Assembly: GCA_030837965.1 (NCBI GenBank)
Contig: JAUTXP010000030.1
Span: forward strand, 22,525-86,524
Length of the DNA stretch: 64,000 bases
Direction: 5' to 3'
Source of the DNA: Acidimicrobiaceae bacterium
Lineage (GTDB): Bacteria > Actinomycetota > Acidimicrobiia > Acidimicrobiales > JAUTXP01
The notes under the pieces were generated by a model. The model was not told where the DNA came from, made no database searches, and saw only the letters and a program-made list of their open reading frames with translations. Position numbers and translations under genes: made by a program. Positions within the stretch are counted from its first letter, which is position 1, and every line of letters begins with the position of its first letter. Of the stretch, positions 32,813 through 39,625 are shown piece after piece.

Positions 32813-34162
32813 GTGGACGACGTTCCCGAGACGCGTTACGCGCGCAGTGGCGACGTCCACATCGCGTACCAGACGATGGGCGACGGCCCTCTCGACCTCG
32901 TGTTCGTATCGGGCTGGGCCAGCCACGTGGCGGGCATGTGGGAGGGCCGGTGGCTCGCCCGCCCGTTGCGCAGGCTGGCCGCCTTCAGCAGGCTGATCGT
33001 GTTCGACAAGCGCGGCACCGGGTTGTCCGACCCGGTGCCGCCGCGCCACCTGCCCTCCCTCGAAGAGCGGGTCGACGACGTGCGGGCCGTGCTCGACGCC
33101 GTGGGTTCGAGCCGGGCCGCGCTGTTGGCCGTGAACGAGGGGAGTGCGGTGGCGCTGTTGTTCGCCGCCCTTCACCCCGACCGCACCGCGGCGCTCGCCC
33201 TTGTCAACGCCAGCGCCCATGCGCGCCGTGACGACCAGACACCATGGGGCATCCCGTCCGAGGCCATCGAGCAGCGGACCCAGGCGCTGCGCGAGCGATG
33301 GGGCGTGGAGGCCACCCTCGGCCCGCCCGACCAACTGGCCCCGAGCCTGGCCGCCGACGCCGATTTCGTGCGCTTCTACCGCCGCTATCAACAGCTCTCG
33401 GCCAGTCCGGGCGTGGCCGCGGCATTGGCTGCCACGACCTTCACCGACGATGCCAGGGCCATCCTCCCGATGGTGCAGGCCCCGACCCTGGTGCTGCACC
33501 GGTCAAGCGACTGTGTCATCACGACCAGCCACGGCGAGTACCTGGCCGCCAACATCCCCGGCGCCCGATACCTGGAGCTGCCGGGTGCCGACCACCTGTG
33601 GTTCTCGGGCGACACCGACGAACTGGTCGACGAGGTGCAGGAGTTCCTCACCGGCGTGCGCAGGCCGGTGAGGGCCGAGCGGGTCCTGGCCACCGTCCTG
33701 TTCACCGACATCGCCGACTCCACCCACCTGGCCGCCACCCTGGGCGACGGCCGATGGAATGACCTGCTCGAGGAGCACCATGCGCTGATCCGCCGTCAGC
33801 TCACACGCTTTCGCGGCACCGAGGTCAAGACCACGGGCGACGGGTTCCTGGCCACCTTCGACGGTCCGGCCCGCGCCATCCGCTGCGCCAGCGCCATCCG
33901 TGACGGCGTGCGGTCACTGGGCATCGAGGTGCGGGCGGGCGTGCATGCGGGCGAAGTGGCCTTGCACGGTAAGGACTTGAGCGGCATCGCCGTGCACATC
34001 GGCGCCCGGGTCACCGACTTGGCCAAGGCGGGCGAGGTGCTCGTTTCCTCCACCGTGCGCGAGCTGGTGGCGGGCTCGGAGATCGACTTCGTGGACCGGG
34101 GCGAGCACGACCTGCGAGGCGTGCCCGGGACGTGGCGGCTCTATGCCGTGGAGCGCTCGTAG
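32813..34162 (+). CDS. Alpha/beta-hydrolase-like domain fused to class III adenylate/guanylate cyclase
   Basis: A 449-residue protein. Residues about 1-285 have an alpha/beta-hydrolase fold (HIAYQTMGDGPLDLVFVSGW, VFDKRGTGLSDPV), but the nucleophile elbow reads LAVNEGSAV, with Asn108 where Ser is expected. Residues about 290-449 are a class III cyclase domain: metal Asp299 in LFTDIADST, Lys339 and Asp343 in EVKTTGDGF, and GIAVHIGARVTDLA near the C terminus. The hydrolase part is probably a sensor rather than an enzyme, and the protein would make cAMP or cGMP. It converges with the PfpI-like gene, overlapping it by 22 nt. Confidence 0.87.
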   Translation: MDDVPETRYARSGDVHIAYQTMGDGPLDLVFVSGWASHVAGMWEGRWLARPLRRLAAFSRLIVFDKRGTGLSDPVPPRHLPSLEERVDDVRAVLDAVGSSRAALLAVNEGSAVALLFAALHPDRTAALALVNASAHARRDDQTPWGIPSEAIEQRTQALRERWGVEATLGPPDQLAPSLAADADFVRFYRRYQQLSASPGVAAALAATTFTDDARAILPMVQAPTLVLHRSSDCVITTSHGEYLAANIPGARYLELPGADHLWFSGDTDELVDEVQEFLTGVRRPVRAERVLATVLFTDIADSTHLAATLGDGRWNDLLEEHHALIRRQLTRFRGTEVKTTGDGFLATFDGPARAIRCASAIRDGVRSLGIEVRAGVHAGEVALHGKDLSGIAVHIGARVTDLAKAGEVLVSSTVRELVAGSEIDFVDRGEHDLRGVPGTWRLYAVERS

Positions 34163-34788
34163 AGGAACCGGCTCTGCGACCGGAGGAACTCGACGATCAT
34201 CTCCGGCGCCTTGGCAGGCGAGCCCGCGTCGAACGGCGGCTGCGGGTCGTACTCGATGCCGAGCTGGATGGCTTGCGCGACCTCGTCGCCGGCGATGCGC
34301 GCCACCAAGGTCAAGGCCATGTCGATACCGGCCGACACGCCCGCGGCAGTGACGACCTTGCCGTCGAACACGACCCGCTCCGACGTGGGCTCGGCCCCGA
34401 ACTGGCGCAGTTGCTCCAAGGCCAGCCAGTGCGAGGTGGCCCGCTTGCCTTCGAGCAGTCCGGCCGCGGCGAGGATGAGCGAGCCGGTGCACACGGACGT
34501 GGTCCACGTCGACGTGGCGTCGACGGCTCGGACCCAGTCGAGCACCTCTTGGTCGCGCATGGCCTCGTCCTGGCCCGGCCCGCCGGGCACCAGGAGGATG
34601 TCGGCCGCGGCCACGTCGGCCAGGGCCGCGTCGGCGGTCACGGCGAGCCGGCCGGTGTCGGTGCGGACCGGGCCCAGCTCCTTGGCTGCGAACGTGACGG
34701 TGGCACCGGGAATGCGGGTCAGCACCTCGTAGGGGCCGACGGCGTCGAGGGCGGTGAAGCGGTCGAACAGCAAGATGGCGATGTCCAT
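34141..34788 (-). CDS. DJ-1/PfpI family protein
   Basis: A 215-residue protein of the DJ-1/PfpI superfamily, similar to isonitrile-hydratase-type members: AILLFDRFTALDAVGPYEVL at the N terminus, LLVPGGPGQDEAM, and the nucleophile elbow TSVCTGSLILAAAGLL with its Cys. The C-terminal part is longer than in PfpI proteases. AGAAAGGA lies 6 nt before the ATG on the minus strand. It is adjacent to a GlxA-type regulator with the same domain, so the pair may form a regulator/enzyme unit. Confidence 0.83.
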   Translation of the reverse strand: MDIAILLFDRFTALDAVGPYEVLTRIPGATVTFAAKELGPVRTDTGRLAVTADAALADVAAADILLVPGGPGQDEAMRDQEVLDWVRAVDATSTWTTSVCTGSLILAAAGLLEGKRATSHWLALEQLRQFGAEPTSERVVFDGKVVTAAGVSAGIDMALTLVARIAGDEVAQAIQLGIEYDPQPPFDAGSPAKAPEMIVEFLRSQSRFLYERSTA

Positions 34789-34830
34789 GACAGTTCCTTT
34801 CTGGGAAGGGGATGAGGGATCAGGGCCTGG

Positions 34831-35808
34831 TCAGGCCGACAACGGCGCCGCGCTGTGGAAGCGCCTTCGGTACTCGGCGGGGGAGAGGTGCAGGGCGCGG
34901 GTGAAGACCCGGCGCATGGTCTCGGTGGTGCCGAATCCGCAACGGCGGGCCACGGCGTCGACGTTCAGATCCGTCTCCTCCAGCAACCGCCGGGCCACTT
35001 CAAGGCGCACCTGCTCGACGTAGCGGGCGGGCGTCACCCCGATCTCCTGGCCGAAGGTGCGGGCGAAATGGCGCTCGCTCATTCCTGCTTGGACGGCCAG
35101 CGCGGCCACCGACAAGTCGGCGTCGGGGTGTTCCGCGATCCAGCGCTGCACATGGCGCAGCCCGTCGTGTTCCGCGAACTGGGCGGACAACTGGGCGCTG
35201 AACTGCGACTGGCTTCCCGGGCGGCGCAGGAACAGGACCAGCCTGCGGGCGATGGCCAGGGCCGCATCGCGCCCCAAGTCCTCCTCCGCCAGCGCGAGGG
35301 CCAAGTCCATGCCCGCGGTAACGCCTGCCGAAGTCCACACGTTGCCGTCGCGCGTGTAGATGGGGTCCCGGTCGACGCGCACGGCCGGATAGCGCGCGGC
35401 CAAGGCGTCGCACGCAGACCAGTGGGTCGTGGCCGTGCGCCCGTCGAGCAGGCCGACTTCGGCCAACAAGAACGCGCCCGAGCACACCGAGGTCACCCGG
35501 CGGGCCCGTCGGGCCAGCCGGGCCACGCCGATGAGCAGCCGCGGGTCGCGTAGGGCGCCGGGCGTGCCCGCGCCTCCCGCCACGACCAAGGTGTCGACCG
35601 CGTGCCGGAACTGGCTCACGGCCATGTCGGGCATGAGCACGAGGCCGCTCGACGTGGGACATGGCGCCCCGTCCACGGTGACGAGCGTGATGGCGTAGGC
35701 GTTCCGGCCCGCGTGCTCGTTGGCCGCGGCGAAGACCTCCACCGGCCCGGTGACGTCCAGGCTCTGAACGCCGGGGAAGGCGACAACGACGACATGACGA
35801 GCGCGCAT
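34831..35808 (-). CDS. GlxA-type transcriptional regulator (DJ-1 domain + AraC HTH)
   Basis: A 325-residue regulator. Residues about 1-180 form a DJ-1/PfpI domain (VVAFPGVQSLDVTGPVEVFA, VVAGGAGTP, TSVCSGAFLLAEVGLLDGRT); residues about 220-320 form an AraC/XylS DNA-binding domain (LSVAALAVQAGMSERHFART, VDAVARRCGFGTTETMRRVF). ATG 35808 begins the DJ-1 fold; a longer frame upstream lacks family similarity. It is likely to control the neighbouring PfpI-like gene or the divergent oxidoreductase gene 104 bp away. The ligand is unknown. Confidence 0.87.
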   Translation of the reverse strand: MRARHVVVVAFPGVQSLDVTGPVEVFAAANEHAGRNAYAITLVTVDGAPCPTSSGLVLMPDMAVSQFRHAVDTLVVAGGAGTPGALRDPRLLIGVARLARRARRVTSVCSGAFLLAEVGLLDGRTATTHWSACDALAARYPAVRVDRDPIYTRDGNVWTSAGVTAGMDLALALAEEDLGRDAALAIARRLVLFLRRPGSQSQFSAQLSAQFAEHDGLRHVQRWIAEHPDADLSVAALAVQAGMSERHFARTFGQEIGVTPARYVEQVRLEVARRLLEETDLNVDAVARRCGFGTTETMRRVFTRALHLSPAEYRRRFHSAAPLSA

Positions 35809-35911
35809 GGGTCTGATTGTGCATGCCCCGGCCGATGGCGGCAATGACGAATAACCCACGATTCCTGCCACGCCTCCGGCGGCCCTTCGGACGACCGGGA
35901 AGAATGAGGCC

Positions 35912-36892
35912 ATGATCCGCATGGGCCTTCAGATCCCGAACTTCACCTATCCCGGCGTGGCGGTCGAAGACCTGTTCGAACGGGTGGCCGACATCGCCGT
36001 GACCGCGGAGGAGTCGGGATTCGACTCGGTGTGGGTCATGGACCACTTCTTCCAACTTCCGCTGCTCGGCCCGCCCAGCAACGAGATGTTCGAGGCCTAC
36101 ACGCTGTTGGGCGCGCTGGCGGCCCGGACGCAGCGGGTACGGCTCGGCACCATGGTCACCGGTGTGACCTACCGCAACCCGGCCGTGCTGGCCAAGACGG
36201 TCACCGCCTTGGACGTGATCTCGCGGGGCCGGGCCATCTGCGGCATCGGTGCGGCCTGGTTCGACGTGGAGCACAGCGCGCTGGGCGTGCCCTTCCCCTC
36301 GACCCGTGAGCGGCTGGATCGGCTCGAGGAGGCGGTGCAGGTGCTGCGGGCCATGTTCACGCAGGAAGTGGCGACCTTCGACGGGCGGTACTACTCGATC
36401 GCCGAGGCGTTCAACGCGCCTCGCCCGGTCAGTCCCGGCGGGCCGCCCATCCTGATCGGCGGCAGCGGCGAGAAGCGAACGCTGCGCCTCGTCGCCCAGT
36501 ACGCCGACGCCTGCAACATCTTCGGCTCGCCGGAGCACGTGCACCGCCTGGTCGGCGTGTTGGAGCAGCACTGCGCAGACGTGGGCCGCGACCCGTCGGC
36601 CATCACGAAGACGCGGTTGAGCACGCTGGTGCTGGGCGAGTCGAAGGAGGCGGCCGACGCCAAGTTCGCCGACATGCTGTCGGCCCGCGGCATCGACCTG
36701 GCCGCCCTGCCCGAAGAGATGAAGCAGGACATCCGGGCACGCGTCAACGTGGGCGGGCCGGACGAGATCGCCGAGCAGGTGCAGGAGCTGCTCGATGCCG
36801 GGCTCGACGGGCTGGTGTTCAACATGCCCGATGCCCACGAGCTAGACAGCGTGCGGTTGGCGGGCGAGGTGCTTTCGAAGGTCTTGCAGTAG
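35912..36892 (+). CDS. LLM-class F420-dependent oxidoreductase
   Basis: A 326-residue bacterial-luciferase-like TIM barrel. MGLQIPNFTYPGV, SVWVMDHFFQLP, TQRVRLGTMVTGVTYRNPAV, SRGRAICGIGAAWFDVEHSA and PPILIGGSGEKRTLRLVAQY match the F420-dependent branch common in Actinomycetota; the cofactor is inferred. ATG 35912 is used; ATG 35921 is an in-frame alternative. The gene diverges from the GlxA-type regulator. The 148 bp after the stop show only low-complexity GC-rich sequence. Confidence 0.85.
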   Translation: MIRMGLQIPNFTYPGVAVEDLFERVADIAVTAEESGFDSVWVMDHFFQLPLLGPPSNEMFEAYTLLGALAARTQRVRLGTMVTGVTYRNPAVLAKTVTALDVISRGRAICGIGAAWFDVEHSALGVPFPSTRERLDRLEEAVQVLRAMFTQEVATFDGRYYSIAEAFNAPRPVSPGGPPILIGGSGEKRTLRLVAQYADACNIFGSPEHVHRLVGVLEQHCADVGRDPSAITKTRLSTLVLGESKEAADAKFADMLSARGIDLAALPEEMKQDIRARVNVGGPDEIAEQVQELLDAGLDGLVFNMPDAHELDSVRLAGEVLSKVLQ

Positions 36893-37040
36893 TCGACGTC
36901 GCCGTCGACGTCGGCGCCGCGGTTCACGCCCCCGGCGACGGCGGCGCCGAGCCCATCTGGGTGCAGTCGACCACCGCCTCGGTGGTCATCTACGCCCAAA
37001 TGCCCGGTGGCCGCGAACGTGTCCGCAAGACTGCGCTCCC

Positions 37041-39017
37041 ATGGTCGCGGCCGAGCCCCGTCGCCCGAGGAGCCGGGCGGGCGCGGCCGTGGCCGCCATG
37101 GCTCCGACTGCTGGCGCGTTCGTCGTGGCCCTGGTCCTCGGGCTGGTGGCCCTGGCCCACGCCCACCCGTTCGTGGTGGGCGACGAGCCCCATTACGTGG
37201 TCATGGCGTCCAGCCTGGTCCACGACCACGACCTCGACCTGGCGAATGACTACGGCGGCCTGAAGGGCGGGTCGAGCCGGGCCTTTCCCACGATGGCCCC
37301 CGACATCCACGCGTTCCACTATCGAGCCGGTGGGCCGCTGGCGCCGGTGCACGGCCCCGGCATGGCCGTCCTGCTGGCCCCGTTCATCGCCGTGCGCGAG
37401 ACGATGTACTCGGCCCGCGTGGGAATGGTCGTGATGTTCGCGGCCTTCGCCGCGGCCCTGCTGTCGCTGTTGCGAGCCCTCGCAGGCAGACGCTCCCTCG
37501 CCGCCGTCGTCGTGTGGGCCTGCGTCATGGCCGCGCTGCCGGTCGTCGTGTTCTCCTTCGAGGTCTATCCCGACATGCCCGGCGCCCTGTTCGTCGCGCT
37601 GGCCCTGCGAGCCCTCGTCAGTCGCCGCTTCACTCCGCTTCACGCGTTGGCCGCAGGCTTGTGCGCGGCGTGGCTTCCGTTTCTCCATGTGCGCTTCGGC
37701 ATCCTGGCCGTGCCCCTCGTCGCCGCGGCCGTGGTCCGCTCGGTGCGGGCCGCGGGCGTGGACTCCTGGACCGCGCTTGGCTCGGCCCGACGCCGCACGG
37801 TCGTCGGCCATGCCGCCCCCGCGGCCGTGCTGTTCCTCCTGGGGATGGCCGCTTTGGCCGCCGTGTTCGTCCACCTGTACGGCAGCCCACTCCCCGGTGC
37901 GCCGTATCGCATCGAGCCGTTCCTGTCCGACAACCGCTTCACCCTGCTGAAGGCCTACCGGTTCGGCTTCGGCTCCCTGCTCGGCTTCAGCAGCGGCATG
38001 ATCCCGTACGCACCGGTCTTCTGGTTCGGCGTGGTCGGGGTGGCCGCGTTCACTCGCCGAGTGGGTTGGCGCCTGGTCGCCGCCGTCGGCGTCGTGGCGG
38101 CCGCATATCTGCTCGTGGTGGGCGGCCACGGACCGGTTGTCAACGCGTTCCCCGGTCGCACCATGCTGGTGTTCCTGCCCGTGCTGGCCATCGGGATGCT
38201 GGGCGCGGTGCAGTCGTCGCGCACCGTTGCCGTGGCCGTCGTTCTCACCGCCGCAGTGGGCGCGGCCGTCAGCTATCAAGGCGTGCGCCACTTGGAGCTG
38301 GTCTACGACGTGGCCGAGGTTCGGCTGCCCCTGGAGCGGCGGCTGGCTCCGGCATTCCCGTGGTTCTCGGTGCCCGCGGGCGGCGTCACGGCCCAGTTCG
38401 AGTTGAGCAAGCTGGAGCGCACGACCGGACGGGTGTCGTCCGAGGGCGGTACCGAGGCGGTCGAGGCTGAGCCGACCACGAATGCCGCCGGCCTCTTGGC
38501 CCGCACCCCGCCCTTTCGAGTCCGGCCCGGCATGTACGACGTGTCGTTGGTCTTGACGACGCCCGCGCCGCAGCCAGTGCCCGAACGAGTGCTCGACGTC
38601 CAGGTGCTGCGGTCCTTTGACGGCGTCGTGTACGCCCACAGCACGGTGTGGTCGGCCGACGTCCCGGTCGGCGCGCCGTGGCGGATGCGGTTCATGGTGC
38701 CCGACCTCCAGCAGTTCGAGATCCGGCTCGACTACACGGGCGCGGGCTCAGTGCGGGCCACCCAGGCCGTCGTCGGGCCGGCAGGCACGGGGCCGCTGCC
38801 CATCCGAACCGCGGACAGCGACCTGGCCCTCACGGTGCTGTGGCTGGGCATGACCGCCGTCGCCATGGCCCTGTTCGCCCGTGCTCGCCCGGCTCTGGAG
38901 GACATGCCCTGCGGAAACGACAGGCCATGTCCTCCAGTCGGGGAAGAAGCGAGTGAGGGCCGAGCGGGTGCGGGCCAGCCGGCGGCATCCAGCGCCACTT
39001 ACACTCCGGCTCCGTGA
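37041..39017 (+). CDS. Polytopic GT-C-like membrane protein
   Basis: A 658-residue protein with about ten membrane helices and an acidic motif, VVGDEPHYVVMASSLVHDHD, on the first extracytoplasmic loop, as in GT39/GT83-type prenyl-phosphate-dependent glycosyltransferases. A soluble beta-rich region (about 440-590) precedes a last helix (LTVLWLGMTAVAMALFARAR). The final 35 residues are encoded in part by a family B palindrome (LEDMPCGNDRPCPP) and look unrelated to the rest, as if the repeat inserted at the 3' end. The stop overlaps the pgsA GTG. The sugar and acceptor are unknown. Confidence 0.68.
   Translation: MVAAEPRRPRSRAGAAVAAMAPTAGAFVVALVLGLVALAHAHPFVVGDEPHYVVMASSLVHDHDLDLANDYGGLKGGSSRAFPTMAPDIHAFHYRAGGPLAPVHGPGMAVLLAPFIAVRETMYSARVGMVVMFAAFAAALLSLLRALAGRRSLAAVVVWACVMAALPVVVFSFEVYPDMPGALFVALALRALVSRRFTPLHALAAGLCAAWLPFLHVRFGILAVPLVAAAVVRSVRAAGVDSWTALGSARRRTVVGHAAPAAVLFLLGMAALAAVFVHLYGSPLPGAPYRIEPFLSDNRFTLLKAYRFGFGSLLGFSSGMIPYAPVFWFGVVGVAAFTRRVGWRLVAAVGVVAAAYLLVVGGHGPVVNAFPGRTMLVFLPVLAIGMLGAVQSSRTVAVAVVLTAAVGAAVSYQGVRHLELVYDVAEVRLPLERRLAPAFPWFSVPAGGVTAQFELSKLERTTGRVSSEGGTEAVEAEPTTNAAGLLARTPPFRVRPGMYDVSLVLTTPAPQPVPERVLDVQVLRSFDGVVYAHSTVWSADVPVGAPWRMRFMVPDLQQFEIRLDYTGAGSVRATQAVVGPAGTGPLPIRTADSDLALTVLWLGMTAVAMALFARARPALEDMPCGNDRPCPPVGEEASEGRAGAGQPAASSATYTPAP
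38895..38937. repeat. Repeat family B palindrome in the 3' end of the GT-C-like gene
   Basis: CTGGAGGACATGCCCTG (38895-38911) and CAGGCCATGTCCTCCAG (38921-38937) pair over 17 bp with one mismatch. Copies are at 52566 and 59905. This one lies within the last codons of the gene before pgsA. Confidence 0.7.
39000..39005 (+). promoter_or_regulatory. -10-like TACACT for pgsA
   Basis: TACACT ends 8 nt before GTG 39014, inside the end of the preceding gene. Confidence 0.4.
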
Positions 39018-39625
39018 CGGAGGAGCAAGCCGAGGCCCAGGGCGAGGATCGGCTGCTCACCATCCCCAACGCCGTGTCGATCGCCCGGCTGTTGTGCGTA
39101 CCCGTCTTCCTCTACCTCCTGTTCGGGCCCGACCCGCCGCATCGCGTCGCCGCCGCCTACCTCCTCGCCGTGCTCGGCATCACCGACTGGGTGGACGGCT
39201 ACGTGGCCCGCCACTTCAACCAAGTCAGCACCCTCGGCAAGATCCTCGACCCGGCCGCCGACCGCATCATGCTCGCCACCGGTGTGGCCGCCATCCTCAT
39301 AGACCGGGCCGTGCCGCCGTGGATCGCCATCGCCGCCATCGTCAGAGAGGTGGTGGTGTCGGTCGCCGTCGTCGCCCTCGCCGCGGCCGGGGCCAGGCGC
39401 ATGGACGTGCAGTGGGCGGGCAAGGCGGGCACGTTCGCGCTGATGGTGTCGTTCCCGCTGTTCCTCGGCAGCCACGCGCCCGACCTGTGGTGGCACAGCA
39501 CGGCACGCGTGCTCGCCTACCTCACCGCCATCCCCGGCCTGGTCCTCGGCTACTACGCGGCCATCACCTATGTGCCCCTCGCACGCACTGCTTTGAGGGA
39601 AGGGCGGGTAGGGTCCAGGGGGTGA
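39014..39625 (+). CDS. pgsA: CDP-alcohol phosphatidyltransferase
   Basis: A 203-residue membrane enzyme with the full CDP-alcohol phosphotransferase motif DG-X2-AR-X8-G-X3-D-X3-D (VDGYVARHFN...LGKILDPAADR) and five or six helices. The gene order pgsA-DUF881-DUF1290-DUF881-gcvH-garA matches Rv1822 onward of M. tuberculosis, where the first gene is pgsA2; the product is probably phosphatidylglycerophosphate or a related lipid. A TACACT hexamer suggests its own start; the stop overlaps the following GTG. Confidence 0.88.
   Translation: MTEEQAEAQGEDRLLTIPNAVSIARLLCVPVFLYLLFGPDPPHRVAAAYLLAVLGITDWVDGYVARHFNQVSTLGKILDPAADRIMLATGVAAILIDRAVPPWIAIAAIVREVVVSVAVVALAAAGARRMDVQWAGKAGTFALMVSFPLFLGSHAPDLWWHSTARVLAYLTAIPGLVLGYYAAITYVPLARTALREGRVGSRG
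39609..39614 (+). promoter_or_regulatory. -10-like TAGGGT
   Basis: TAGGGT ends 7 nt before GTG 39622, inside the end of pgsA. Confidence 0.4.

Noticed and set aside
36893..37040. Protein-like reading VDVAVDVGAAVHAPGDGG after the oxidoreductase gene
   Set aside because: It is short, repetitive and GC-driven with no start or ribosome binding site of its own.
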